DNA from: Micromonospora acroterricola
Lineage (GTDB): Bacteria; Actinomycetota; Actinomycetes; Mycobacteriales; Micromonosporaceae
DNA length: 56,216 nt
Direction: 5' to 3'
NCBI RefSeq assembly: GCF_003172955.1
Contig: NZ_QGKR01000158.1
Coordinates: 1 to 56,216 of the forward strand
Shown: positions 25,758-34,415 of the stretch, in pieces
Numbering within the stretch: position 1 is the first letter of the stretch
How the letters are laid out: every line of letters begins with the position of its first letter
Notes under the pieces: generated by a model
The model's input: only the letters and a program-made list of their open reading frames with translations
Databases searched by the model: none
What the model was told of the DNA's origin: nothing
Program-made: the position numbers and the translations under genes

Positions 25758-26978
25758 GTGCCGCAGCAGGGCCCGCCGGCCGACGACCCGGACGCGACAA
25801 CGGGTCCCCCGCCGACCGATCCCCCACCGACCGATCCCCGGCCAGCCGAGACGCCACCAGCCGAGACGCCACGCCCCGTGCCGATCCCGGACGCGGACGT
25901 CGACCCGGACGAGCCGCCGGCCGTCCCGTCCGGGAAGTTCGGCACGCCGGGGCGTCCACTGCGGCGCAGCAGCTTCCTGCTCGGCTTCACCGGCGCGCTC
26001 GGCGTGCTGCTGGCGTACACCCTCTATCTGGGGATTCGCAACGCCGGCGGCATCCTGGTGCTGGTGGTGATCGCGCTCTTCCTCGCGGTCGGCCTCTACC
26101 CGGCGGTGGCCCGGCTGCGCCGCTGGGGGCTGCCCCACGGCCTGGCGGTGGCGGTCGTGGCGCTGACCGTGGTGCTGCTGCTCTGCGGCGGCGTGGTGGC
26201 GCTGGTCCCGCCGATCGTGACCCAGTCCGGGGAGTTCGTCGACCAGCTGCCCCGCTACGTCGAGGAGCTGCAACGCAACCCGACGGTCAACGACCTGGTG
26301 GAGCGGTACGACCTGGTGGAACGGGCGCAGGGGGCGGCCAACGCCGACACCGTGGGCCGGGCGCTCGGTGGGGTGCTCGGCGGCGCCCAACTGATCTTCG
26401 GCACGGTGTTCCGGACGCTGACCGTGCTGGTGCTGACCATCTACTTCCTGGCCTACTTCAACCGATTGCGCTCCCTGGGCTACGCCCTGGTGCCGCGGTC
26501 GCGGCGCGAGCGGGTGCAGCTGATCGGCGACGAGATCCTGGCGAAGGTCGGGGCGTACATGGTGGGCGCGCTGAGCATCGCGGTGCTGGCCGGCGCGACC
26601 ACGTTCGTCTTCGCGCTGATCGTCGGGCTGCCGTACCCGTTCGCGCTGGCCGTGGTGGTCGCGGTGACCGACCTGATCCCGCAGATCGGCGCCACCCTGG
26701 GCGCGGTGGTCGTGAGTCTGGTCGGCTTCGCCACCGACCTGCCCACCGGCATCGCCTGCGCGGTCTTCTTCCTCATCTACCAGCAGGTGGAGAACTACCT
26801 GATCTACCCGAAGGTGATGCGGCGCTCCGTCGAGGTCAACGAGGTGGCCGCCCTGCTGGCCGCGCTGCTCGGGGTGGCGCTGCTGGGCGTGGTGGGCGCG
26901 CTGATCGCGATCCCCACGGTCGCCGCGCTGCAACTGATCCTGCGCGAGGTGGTGCTGCCCCGCCAGGAGACCCGCTGA
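25758..26978 (+). CDS. AI-2E/PerM-family membrane transporter
   Basis: 406 aa. An N-terminal cytosolic Pro/Asp-rich segment of about 70 residues precedes roughly seven to eight membrane helices arranged as in the UPF0118/AI-2E exporter family, including GGVVALVPPIVTQSGEFVDQLP, VVAVTDLIPQIGATLGAVVVS and YQQVENYLIYPKVM. Substrates of the family range from autoinducer-2 to Na+/H+ and are not predictable here. The GTG start follows GGGAGG. It starts 16 bases after the DUF397 stop and may be cotranscribed with the regulator pair. Confidence 0.88.
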   Translation: MPQQGPPADDPDATTGPPPTDPPPTDPRPAETPPAETPRPVPIPDADVDPDEPPAVPSGKFGTPGRPLRRSSFLLGFTGALGVLLAYTLYLGIRNAGGILVLVVIALFLAVGLYPAVARLRRWGLPHGLAVAVVALTVVLLLCGGVVALVPPIVTQSGEFVDQLPRYVEELQRNPTVNDLVERYDLVERAQGAANADTVGRALGGVLGGAQLIFGTVFRTLTVLVLTIYFLAYFNRLRSLGYALVPRSRRERVQLIGDEILAKVGAYMVGALSIAVLAGATTFVFALIVGLPYPFALAVVVAVTDLIPQIGATLGAVVVSLVGFATDLPTGIACAVFFLIYQQVENYLIYPKVMRRSVEVNEVAALLAALLGVALLGVVGALIAIPTVAALQLILREVVLPRQETR

Positions 26979-26990
26979 CCGCCCCTCGGG

Positions 26991-27800
26991 TCAGTCGGCC
27001 TGGCCGGCGAGCGGGCCGGGGACGGGTGTGTCAGCGAACGACGCCACCGTCCGGTCGGCGTACGCGCTGACGTCACCGGTCTCCATCGGGCCGTCCCAGG
27101 TCGTCGGCAGCGGCACCGTGACGGTCGGGTTCACCCGGCGGACGATCTCGTCGAGCACCGTCTCCGCGTCGCCCACCCAGAGGTGCTTGGCGTCCGGCAC
27201 ACCCACCACCTCGGCCTGCGGCACCGCGGCGAAGCGCTCCCGGGCCTCGGCCGGGCGCAGGTAGTCGTCGAACTCCGGCACCAGCGCCACCAGCGGGCGA
27301 CCGGAGCCGGCCCAGGTGGCCAGGTCCTCCGGCGCCGAGAAGCGCAGCGGCGGGGAGAGCAGGATCGCGCCGGCGATGGCCGGGTCGCAGCCGTACTTGA
27401 GCGCCAGGTCGGTGCCGAAGGACCAGCCGACCAGCCAGATGTTGGGCAGCTCGGCGAACTCCGCGTACTCGATGGCGGCGGCCACGTCGTAGCGTTCGCC
27501 GACGGCCGCGTCGAAGGCGCCCTCGCTGGTGCCGCGCAGGCTGCTGGTCCCCCGGGTGTTGAACCGGAGCACGGCCAGGTCGGCCAGCGCCGGCAGCCGC
27601 CAGGCCGCCTTGCGGAACACGTGGCTGTCCATCATCCCGCCGTGGGTGGGCAGCGGGTGCAGGCAGACCAGGGTGGCCACCGGCGGCCGGTCGGCCGGCA
27701 GGGCCAGCTCGCCGACCAGCCGCAGACCGTCGGCGGTGTGCAGCTCGATGTCCTCCCGGCGACCGGGCAGGATCGACGACGCGCGGATCGGTGTGCTCAC
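26991..27800 (-). CDS. Alpha/beta hydrolase
   Basis: 269 aa. Nucleophile elbow GWSFG (Ser at about residue 149), oxyanion-side CLHPLPTHGGMMDS, and a late KHLWVGD supplying the catalytic His. The pattern LPTHGGMM...HVFRKAAWRL...LRFNTRG is typical of dienelactone-hydrolase-like or KANL3/Tex30-type hydrolases. The substrate is unknown. GTG 27800 is supported by a CAGACT -10 box 6 bases upstream, indicating a leaderless transcript. Confidence 0.8.
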   Translation of the reverse strand: MSTPIRASSILPGRREDIELHTADGLRLVGELALPADRPPVATLVCLHPLPTHGGMMDSHVFRKAAWRLPALADLAVLRFNTRGTSSLRGTSEGAFDAAVGERYDVAAAIEYAEFAELPNIWLVGWSFGTDLALKYGCDPAIAGAILLSPPLRFSAPEDLATWAGSGRPLVALVPEFDDYLRPAEARERFAAVPQAEVVGVPDAKHLWVGDAETVLDEIVRRVNPTVTVPLPTTWDGPMETGDVSAYADRTVASFADTPVPGPLAGQAD

Positions 27801-27806
27801 CCCTCA

Positions 27807-27812
27807 AGTCTG
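27807..27812 (-). promoter_or_regulatory. -10 box CAGACT of leaderless alpha/beta hydrolase gene
   Basis: On the minus strand CAGACT ends 6 bases before the GTG start at 27800. The same hexamer and spacing occur at the epimerase gene. Confidence 0.5.
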
Positions 27813-27866
27813 TCCCGAAGTCGCCGCCGCCGCCCGCCCGGGCGCGAACAGCGTGATCCAGGTCGC

Positions 27867-28193
27867 TCAGCCGTGCCGCGGGGCGCCCCGGCCGCGCTGC
27901 ACCGCCGGGCCGCGCCGCTCCCGGGCGCGCCAGCAGCCGCTGTGCCAGTGCCGCCGGTCGGTCAGGTCGCCCAGGCCGTCCGCCGGCCAGGCCACCAGGT
28001 GCGCCACCCCGGGCCGGATCTCCTGGTCACAACCCGGGCAGCGGTACGTCTTGACCGACGCGCCCGCGCCGATCCCGCGTACCTGCCAGGCGCCGTCGGT
28101 CCACTGCTGCACCGAGGCGACGCCCTGCCGGACCCGGTCGGCGTCCAGGTTGGCGTTCTCGTCCCGGCGAGGGCGGTTACGACGGGGGCTCAC
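27867..28193 (-). CDS. Small putative zinc-binding protein
   Basis: 108 aa. A basic N-terminus (SPRRNRPRRDEN) is followed by VRQGVASVQQWTDGAWQVR and a cluster of possible metal ligands: CPGCDQEI and, further on, RRHWHSGCWRARERRG. This is a conserved actinobacterial family often annotated as ATP/GTP-binding without evidence. GTG 28193 is chosen so that the conserved SPRRNRPRR begins the protein; a TACGCT -10-like box lies 8 bases upstream. Function unknown; the Cys/His pattern suggests a zinc ribbon. It lies downstream of the dehydrogenase gene on the same strand. Confidence 0.65.
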   Translation of the reverse strand: MSPRRNRPRRDENANLDADRVRQGVASVQQWTDGAWQVRGIGAGASVKTYRCPGCDQEIRPGVAHLVAWPADGLGDLTDRRHWHSGCWRARERRGPAVQRGRGAPRHG

Positions 28194-28364
28194 AGTCACC
28201 AAGCGTACGGTCCGCCGGGCGGGACGGGCCGGGGCGGTCACCAGCGCAGCACGAGGACCGCCCCGGTGCGGCCGGTCGGCGACGTTGTCGGTGGCCAGTT
28301 CCCGGTTCGACCGGGGCGCCGCCAGGAGATGCAGACGCCGTCGGCACCCTCCGGCGTTGACCGG

Positions 28365-30155
28365 TCAGCGGTGCGAGTGGTCGCGGAAGCCCCGGCGGGT
28401 CTTGCGGCCCAGGTAGCCGGCGGTGACCAGGTGCTCCAGCAGCGGCGCGGGCGCGAAGCCCGGCTCGCGCAGCTCCAGGTACAGCTCCCGCTGGATGGCC
28501 AGCGCGACGTCCAACCCGACGACGTCGAGCAGCTCGAACGGGCCCATCGGGTAGCCGCAGCCCAGCTTCATCGCGTGGTCGATGTCGTCGGCCGTGGAGT
28601 AACTGGCCTCCAGCATCTTCACCGCGTCGTTCAGGTACGGGAAGAGCAGCGCGTTGACGATGAACCCCGACCGGTCGCCGCAGACCACGCCGGTCTTGCC
28701 CAGCGCGGCGCAGACCGCCCGGGCGGTCGCGGTGGTCTCCGGGGAGGTGCGGATGGTGCGCACCACCTCGACCAACGGCATGATCGGCGCGGGGTTGAAG
28801 AAGTGCAGTCCCACCACGTCGGCCGGCCGCTGGGTGGCCATCGCCACGTCGATCACCGGCAGCGACGAGGTGGTGGTCGCCAGCACCACGCCCGGCTTGC
28901 AGATCTCGTCGAGGCTGGCGAAGAGGGCCTTCTTCACGCTCAGCTCCTCGACGACCGCCTCGACCACCAGGTCGACGTCGGCGAGGTGGTCGAGCGTGGC
29001 CGACCAGCTGATCCGGCCCAGCGCGGCGTCCCGGTCGGCCTCGGCGAGCTTGCCGCGCACCACGCCCTTGTTCAGCGAGGTCTTCACCGCCTCGCAGACC
29101 TTCGCGGACTTCTCCGCGCCCCGGGTCACCGAGACGACCTCGTAGCCGGCCTTCGCGAAGACCTCGATGATCCCGGTGGCCATCGTCCCGGAGCCGACCA
29201 CGCCGACCTTCGCGATGGCCCGCGCGCCGTCGGCGAGCGCAGCCTCCGTGGCCAGCGGCGTCGCCTCATCCGGTACGACCACCGGGGAACCCGGCCGCTC
29301 GTAGGTGTAGAAACCCCGACCGGACTTCCGGCCGAGCAGCCCCGCCGTCACCATCTGCTTGAGCAGCGGCACCGGCGCGTGCCGGCGGTCCCGCCCGCCG
29401 CGCCGGTACATGGTGTCCAGGATCTCGTACGCGGTGTCCAGGCCGATCAGGTCCATCAGCGCCAGCGGGCCCATCGGCAGGCCACAGCCGAGCTTCATGG
29501 CGGCGTCGATGTCCTCCCGGGTCGCGTAGTGCGACTCGAACATGCCGACCGCGTGGTTGAGGTAGCCGAAGAGCAGCGCGTTGGCGATGAAGCCGGCCCG
29601 GTCGTTGATGGTGACGTCGACCTTGCCGAGCCGGGCGCAGAGCGCCTCCACGTCGGCGACCACCTCGGGGGCGGTGACCACGGTGCGGACCACCTCGACC
29701 AGCTTCATCACCGGCGCCGGATTGAAGAAGTGGATGCCGATCACCTGGTTGGGCCGGTGCGTGGCCACCGAGATCTCGGTGACGCTCAGCGACGAGGTGT
29801 TGGTGGCCAGGATCGCCTCGGGCTTGCAGACCCGGTCGAGCTCGGCGAAGATCCGCTGCTTCAGGTCCAGGTGCTCGGGCACCGCCTCGATCACCAGGTC
29901 GACCGAGTGCAGGGCGTCGAGCCCGACCGCGAAGTGCACCCGGCTGAGCAGCGCGTCGCGGTCCGCCGGGTCGAGCTTGCCCTTGGCGACCGCCCGGTCG
30001 GTGGAGCCGGTCAGGGTCACCCGTCCGCGCTCCACGGCCGGCTCGGAGATCTCGACCGCCACCACGTCGATGCCGTTGCGGGCGAAGACCTCCACGATGC
30101 CGGCACCCATGGTGCCCAGCCCCACCACACCCACGGTGCTGAACTCGCGCGCCAC
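28365..30155 (-). CDS. Tandem (two-domain) 3-hydroxyacyl-CoA dehydrogenase
   Basis: 596 aa, twice the usual length, made of two complete 3-hydroxybutyryl-CoA dehydrogenase units (about 1-290 and 313-594). Unit 1 has GLGTMGAGI, TNTSSL, the catalytic H142-FFNP and E154. Unit 2 repeats GSGTMATGI, TTTSSL, LHFFNPAP and PLVEVV, so both look competent, with Thr replacing Asn before SSL in the second. It would reduce acetoacetyl-CoA or oxidise 3-hydroxybutyryl-CoA with NAD(P). The GTG follows GGGGAGG at 6 bases. The promoter carries the shared 16-bp operator, tying it to thiolase, ccr and icmA although it is about 10 kb from ccr. Confidence 0.92.
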   Translation of the reverse strand: MAREFSTVGVVGLGTMGAGIVEVFARNGIDVVAVEISEPAVERGRVTLTGSTDRAVAKGKLDPADRDALLSRVHFAVGLDALHSVDLVIEAVPEHLDLKQRIFAELDRVCKPEAILATNTSSLSVTEISVATHRPNQVIGIHFFNPAPVMKLVEVVRTVVTAPEVVADVEALCARLGKVDVTINDRAGFIANALLFGYLNHAVGMFESHYATREDIDAAMKLGCGLPMGPLALMDLIGLDTAYEILDTMYRRGGRDRRHAPVPLLKQMVTAGLLGRKSGRGFYTYERPGSPVVVPDEATPLATEAALADGARAIAKVGVVGSGTMATGIIEVFAKAGYEVVSVTRGAEKSAKVCEAVKTSLNKGVVRGKLAEADRDAALGRISWSATLDHLADVDLVVEAVVEELSVKKALFASLDEICKPGVVLATTTSSLPVIDVAMATQRPADVVGLHFFNPAPIMPLVEVVRTIRTSPETTATARAVCAALGKTGVVCGDRSGFIVNALLFPYLNDAVKMLEASYSTADDIDHAMKLGCGYPMGPFELLDVVGLDVALAIQRELYLELREPGFAPAPLLEHLVTAGYLGRKTRRGFRDHSHR

Positions 30156-30186
30156 GACCGGCCTCCCCAGACACTCCGCACGGCCA

Positions 30187-30202
30187 CTGAACGGCCGCTA
30201 AG
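30187..30202 (-). promoter_or_regulatory. Shared acyl-CoA operator, copy C (hydroxyacyl-CoA dehydrogenase)
   Basis: On the minus strand CTTAGCGGCCGTTCAG, 14 of 16 identical to copy A. It ends 31 bp before the start codon of the tandem dehydrogenase gene. Confidence 0.65.
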
Positions 30203-30302
30203 GTTATGCGCGCGAGTCTGCCACGTGACGTTCGGTTGTCGAGACGCCGTGGCATATTTCACCCACGACGCCGCCGGGTGCCGGGCTGGCCAAGCCCGCC
30301 GG

Positions 30303-31376
30303 TCAGCTGGCCGGGACGGTGGTCAGGGCCAGCAGCTCCGCGACGAACTCCGCCGGGCGCTCCAGGTGCGGGCTGTGCCCGCAGCCGGGCAGCACCACCT
30401 CGTGGTACGCGCCGCCGGCCTCCGCGTACCGCTCCAGCACCGCCCGGGTCTGGCCGACCATCGGCTGTGGCGGGCAGTCCGCCTCGCCGGGCCATCCCGG
30501 CACGACACCCAACGAGCCCAGGTACGCCAGGTCGAACAGCGAGGTGTCCGACACGATCACGTCGGCGTCGCCGCGTACCCAGGTGACCGGGGGCTTGTCG
30601 GCGACGGCCACCAGCTCGTCGGCGAGCCGGAACCACGTCGGCGCGAGCGCGTTGAGCACTCCCCGCTCCCCCGGCGCCATGCCCGGCCAGTTCGGCGAGG
30701 ACGTGGCGGTGCCCGGGTAGTTGTCGTCCCCGGTGGCCGTGGAGAGCAGGCTGTCCAGCAGCAGCTCCTCGTCCTCGCTCAGCGAGGCCGGATCGGCCAC
30801 ATAGGCCGCCCGCAGGACGGCGCGCGGGCTGGTCTGCGCATCGCTGCCGCGGTCACCGGCGGCGAGCCGGGCGACGAAGTCCGGGTTGGCCGTGCCGGCG
30901 CCGGTGCCGGCGAAGTCGGGCGTCGTCGGCGTACCGGCGAGGTCGCGGGTGCCGCCGAAGCCGTACGGGGAGACCGGCGCGGCGAGCAACAGCGCACCCA
31001 CCCGGTGCGGGTGGTCGACCAGCAGTCGCATCGCCACACCCCCGCCGAGGGAGTGCCCCACCACCACCGGGCGGGCGTCGGCGGCGCCGAAGAGTGTCGG
31101 GTCGTCCAGGAGGGCGGCCACGTCGTCGGAGAAGTCCCGAAGGCCCCGGGTCGCGTCCACCGGGGCGGCTTCGGAGGCGCCGTAGCCGCGCAGATCCGGG
31201 GCGATCACCCGCAGCGTCGGCGGCAGCCGCCGGACCAGCGGCTCCCAGAACAGCGCGGACGAGCAGTTGCCGTGGATCAGCAGCACCGGAGTGCCGTCCG
31301 GCGGGCCGGCCACCCGTACCCCCTGGGTGATGCCGTTCGCCGTCACCGTGCGCTGCTCGGTCTCCATCCGCGGCAT
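30303..31376 (-). CDS. Alpha/beta hydrolase (epoxide-hydrolase/lipase-like)
   Basis: 357 aa from the first ATG (a second ATG is 9 bases in). The classic fold motifs are visible: LLIHGNCSSALFWE (oxyanion), APDLRGYGASE, nucleophile elbow GHSLGGG (about residue 109), a cap region of about 100 residues, VRGDADVIVSD for the acid and GCGHSPHLERP for the His. The substrate is unknown. Neither start has a good ribosome binding site. It lies upstream of the tandem dehydrogenase gene on the same strand but without visible coupling. Confidence 0.8.
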   Translation of the reverse strand: MPRMETEQRTVTANGITQGVRVAGPPDGTPVLLIHGNCSSALFWEPLVRRLPPTLRVIAPDLRGYGASEAAPVDATRGLRDFSDDVAALLDDPTLFGAADARPVVVGHSLGGGVAMRLLVDHPHRVGALLLAAPVSPYGFGGTRDLAGTPTTPDFAGTGAGTANPDFVARLAAGDRGSDAQTSPRAVLRAAYVADPASLSEDEELLLDSLLSTATGDDNYPGTATSSPNWPGMAPGERGVLNALAPTWFRLADELVAVADKPPVTWVRGDADVIVSDTSLFDLAYLGSLGVVPGWPGEADCPPQPMVGQTRAVLERYAEAGGAYHEVVLPGCGHSPHLERPAEFVAELLALTTVPAS

Positions 31377-31504
31377 GCTGCCACGCCGGGCCGCGCCGGT
31401 CCAGGTGCCCGGCAGCCACCCGGTGTGAGGCCCGATGTGGTCGACCGCCAGGAGATCTGTCCCCGCGTCCGGCGCCCGGCCACCTGCCGGACGCCGGCGG
31501 TGGG

Positions 31505-31921
31505 TCAGCGCCGCGCGGTGGGCGGCGTGGCCAGCGGCAGCGGCAGCGTCGGCCGGACGTCACGCCGGGACGGGCCGAAAAGGAGCCCGACCGGGTCGGT
31601 GTGGGCCAACCCGGGGTCGAACAGGCGCAGCTCGGTACGGCCGAGGCGGATCACGTCACCGTCGGAGAGCCGTTCCACCTCGATGATGCGGCGGTCGTTG
31701 AGCCACGTGCCGTTGGTCGAGCCCAGATCGCGCAGCGACGCGCCCTCCGGTGCCAGCCACACCTCCGCGTGCTGCCGGCTCAGATGCGGGTCGTTGATGA
31801 CCACGTGGCCGGTCGGCGCCCTGCCGATCACCTGCGGCTCGGCCCGCAGCCGAAAGCTCGCTCCGCGCATCGGCCCACCCGCGACCGTCAACAGCGGCAT
31901 CAGTTCCGGATGTTCCTCCAT
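31505..31921 (-). CDS. FHA-domain protein
   Basis: 138 aa, essentially one forkhead-associated domain that binds phosphothreonine peptides. Core motifs: VIGRAPTGHVVINDPHLSRQHAEV and LRDLGSTNGTWLN. A short tail ends in a Pro/Thr-rich stretch (RPTLPLPLATPPTARR). ATG 31921 is preferred to GTG 31939 because GGAGGGG precedes it. In actinobacteria such small FHA proteins are targets or adaptors of Ser/Thr kinases; no kinase is nearby. Confidence 0.88.
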   Translation of the reverse strand: MEEHPELMPLLTVAGGPMRGASFRLRAEPQVIGRAPTGHVVINDPHLSRQHAEVWLAPEGASLRDLGSTNGTWLNDRRIIEVERLSDGDVIRLGRTELRLFDPGLAHTDPVGLLFGPSRRDVRPTLPLPLATPPTARR

Positions 31922-32163
31922 GGACAGTCGCCCCTCCACCCCACACCGTCACTCCGCGCGTCAGCCTGCCATCAGACGGTAATCGTCAATACCGACCGGC
32001 CGGTCAGCTCCTCGCCACCTCCCGGCCACCTCCCGTTCGACGGTTCGGGCGGACGGAATCCGGCGCAGAGCCCTGACCTGCCCTGATCAACGAGTGGGCG
32101 GGCCGGAGCGACTTCCGTCCTGGCGGCCCGAATAGCTCCCTACCGGCGAGTAATCTTCGGGTC

Positions 32164-32169
32164 TAGACT
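32164..32169 (+). promoter_or_regulatory. -10 box TAGACT of leaderless aldehyde dehydrogenase gene
   Basis: TAGACT ends 6 bases before ATG 32176 and there is no ribosome binding site. Confidence 0.6.
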
Positions 32170-32175
32170 TCCGCC

Positions 32176-33672
32176 ATGACGGCTGTGCATGTCCCGGGCA
32201 ACCCGATCATCGAGGCGGGCCGACTGGTGTCCACCAGCCCGGCCACCGGCGCCGAGGCCGGTCGCCTCCCGATCGCCACCGACGCCGACGTACGGCAGGC
32301 CGTCGACACCGCCCGCGCCGCCGGCGAGTGGTGGGCCGGGCTCGGCTTTACCGGCCGTCGCGCGCGGCTCCTGCGCTGGCGGGCCCTGCTCGCCAAGCGG
32401 ATCGAGCAGCTCGCCGAGCTGGTGCACGTCGAGGGCGGCAAGCCGGTCGCCGACGCCATCGTCGAGATCGTCACCGCGATCGAGCACATCGACTGGGCAG
32501 CCCGCAACGCCGGCCGGGTGCTCGGCCCCCGCCGGGTGCGGTCCCGGCTCATCCTCGCCGAGTTCTCCGCGAACCTCGAATACCAGCCGTACGGCGTCGT
32601 CGGCGTGATCGGGCCGTGGAACTATCCGGTCTTCACCCCGATCGGCTCCGTCGCGTACGCGCTGGCCGCCGGCAACGCCGTCGTGCTCAAGCCCAGCGAG
32701 TACACGCCCGCGGTCGGCCAGTGGCTGGTGGACAGCTTCGCCGAGGTCGTACCCGAGCACCCGGTGTTCACCGCCGTGCACGGGCTGGGCGACGTGGGCG
32801 CGGCGCTGTGCCGTTCCGGGGTGAACAAGCTGGCCTTCACGGGCTCCACCGCCACCGCCCGCAAGGTGATGGCCGCCTGCGCCGAGACGCTGACCCCGGT
32901 GCTGATCGAGGGCGGCGGCAAGGACGCCATGATCGTCGACAGCGACGCGGACCTGGACGCCGCCGCCGAGGCGTGCGTCTGGGGCGGCATGACCAACGCC
33001 GGCCAGACCTGCATCGGCATCGAGCGGGTGTACGCCGTCGAGCCGGTCTTCGACGCGTTCGTCGACAGGGTGGTGGCTCGCGCCGGCCGGCTGACCGTCG
33101 GGGCGGAGGGCGCCGACATCGGCCCCATCACCATGCCCGGCCAGGTCGACGTGATCCGCCGCCACATCGAGGCCGCGGTCAGCTCCGGCGGGCGCGCCGT
33201 GCTCGGTGGCCCCGGCGCGGTGCAGCCGCCCTACGTGCACCCGACCGTGCTGGTGGACGTACCGGAGGAGTCGGCCGCCGTCCGCGAGGAGACCTTCGGG
33301 CCGACGCTGACCATCAGCCGGGTCCGCGACGCCGACGAGGCCGTCGCCCGCGCCAACGCGCTGTCGTACGGCCTGGGTGGTTCGGTCTTCGGCCGGCGAC
33401 GTGCAGTGGCCATCGCCCGGCGGCTCCGCTCCGGGATGACCTCGGTCAACTCCACCCTGACCTTCGCCGGGATGTCGACCCTGCCGTTCGGCGGGGTGGG
33501 CGACTCCGGCTTCGGGCGGATCCACGGCGAGGACGGCTTGCGCGAGTTCGCCCGGTCCAAGGCGATCACCCGCCGGCGGGCCCGGTCGCTGCTGCCGTCG
33601 ATGACCTTCGAGCGGACCCCGGCCGACGTCGCCCGGCTCGTGAAGGCCATCAAGGTCATGTACGGAAGGTGA
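32176..33672 (+). CDS. NAD(P)-dependent aldehyde dehydrogenase
   Basis: 498 aa. ALDH superfamily with GVVGVIGPWNYPV, the cofactor loop FTGSTATARKV, the general base Glu245 (LIEGGGKD) and the nucleophile Cys279 (NAGQTCIGIERV). EETFGPTL and GMSTLPFGGVGDSGFGR complete the pattern. The sequence groups by eye with succinate-semialdehyde/coniferyl-type ALDHs, but the substrate is undecided. It is divergent from the FHA gene and upstream of a methyltransferase. Confidence 0.9.
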   Translation: MTAVHVPGNPIIEAGRLVSTSPATGAEAGRLPIATDADVRQAVDTARAAGEWWAGLGFTGRRARLLRWRALLAKRIEQLAELVHVEGGKPVADAIVEIVTAIEHIDWAARNAGRVLGPRRVRSRLILAEFSANLEYQPYGVVGVIGPWNYPVFTPIGSVAYALAAGNAVVLKPSEYTPAVGQWLVDSFAEVVPEHPVFTAVHGLGDVGAALCRSGVNKLAFTGSTATARKVMAACAETLTPVLIEGGGKDAMIVDSDADLDAAAEACVWGGMTNAGQTCIGIERVYAVEPVFDAFVDRVVARAGRLTVGAEGADIGPITMPGQVDVIRRHIEAAVSSGGRAVLGGPGAVQPPYVHPTVLVDVPEESAAVREETFGPTLTISRVRDADEAVARANALSYGLGGSVFGRRRAVAIARRLRSGMTSVNSTLTFAGMSTLPFGGVGDSGFGRIHGEDGLREFARSKAITRRRARSLLPSMTFERTPADVARLVKAIKVMYGR

Positions 33673-33738
33673 GTGTCGGATAACCGATCTCCAGGCGGAT
33701 AGGCGCATCCACATGTTTATACGCAGTGTTCGCGGCGG

Positions 33739-33744
33739 TACATT
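33739..33744 (+). promoter_or_regulatory. -10 box TACATT before methyltransferase
   Basis: TACATT ends 7 bases before ATG 33752, suggesting a leaderless transcript. The surrounding 33690-33760 stretch is clearly more A/T-rich than the neighbouring genes. Confidence 0.5.
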
Positions 33745-33751
33745 GCGTTAA

Positions 33752-34411
33752 ATGGGCCCTAATCGATTGCGCTACCGGCTTGTCGACAGTGACCAGTCGT
33801 GGAGCGCTCGGCAGCGGCGGCGTCGCTCCGACTGGCTGGCCAGCACGTTCCCCGAGATCGGGGGCATGCACGTGGTCGACCTCGGCGGCCGCCTCGGCAC
33901 CTGGACCCGCGCCACCATCCGCCCCGCCCGGGTGACCGTCGTCAACCTGGAGCAGCCGCCCGCCGTCGTGCCGGACTGGGCACGCGTCGAACGGGCCGAC
34001 GCCTGCGACCTGCCGCCGCACATCGTCAAGGGTGACTACGACCTGGTCTTCTCCAACTCGGTGCTGGAGCACGTGGGCGGGCACGAACGCCGGCTGCGCT
34101 TCGCCGCCTCCGTCCGCTCGCTGGCCGACCGGCACTGGGTGCAGACGCCCTACCGCTACTTCCCCATCGAGCCACACTGGATCGCGCCCGGAATGCAGTT
34201 CCTGCCGGTCCGGCTCCGCACCGCGCTCGCCCGGCGCTGGCCGCTGGGCCACAAACCGACCCGCAGCCACGACGCCGCCATCCACCAGGTGCTCTGGACC
34301 GAACTGCTGGACCGCTCGCAGATGCGCCACTACTTCCCCGACTCGCGGATGCTCATCGAGCGGGTGGCCGGCCTGCCCAAGTCGCTGATCGCGGTGCGGA
34401 CCGGGGCGTGA
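33752..34411 (+). CDS. Class I SAM-dependent methyltransferase
   Basis: 219 aa. Motif I-like VVDLGGRLGTWTR (about residue 41), acidic loop VVNLEQPP, ADACDLP, and DLVFSNSVLEHVGGHERR as in Methyltransf_11-type enzymes. The middle reads YRYFPIEPHWIAPGMQFLP, a pattern seen in methyltransferases near polysaccharide or lipid genes. The acceptor is unknown. Expression appears to come from its own leaderless promoter. Confidence 0.82.
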   Translation: MGPNRLRYRLVDSDQSWSARQRRRRSDWLASTFPEIGGMHVVDLGGRLGTWTRATIRPARVTVVNLEQPPAVVPDWARVERADACDLPPHIVKGDYDLVFSNSVLEHVGGHERRLRFAASVRSLADRHWVQTPYRYFPIEPHWIAPGMQFLPVRLRTALARRWPLGHKPTRSHDAAIHQVLWTELLDRSQMRHYFPDSRMLIERVAGLPKSLIAVRTGA

Positions 34412-34415
34412 ACCG

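Noticed and set aside
27183..31982. Plus-strand open frame of about 1600 codons
   Set aside because: Runs opposite five well-supported minus-strand genes; composition is that of a stop-free GC-rich shadow.
33656..34330. Minus-strand open frame of 224 codons
   Set aside because: Antisense to the methyltransferase, whose SAM-binding motifs are clear.
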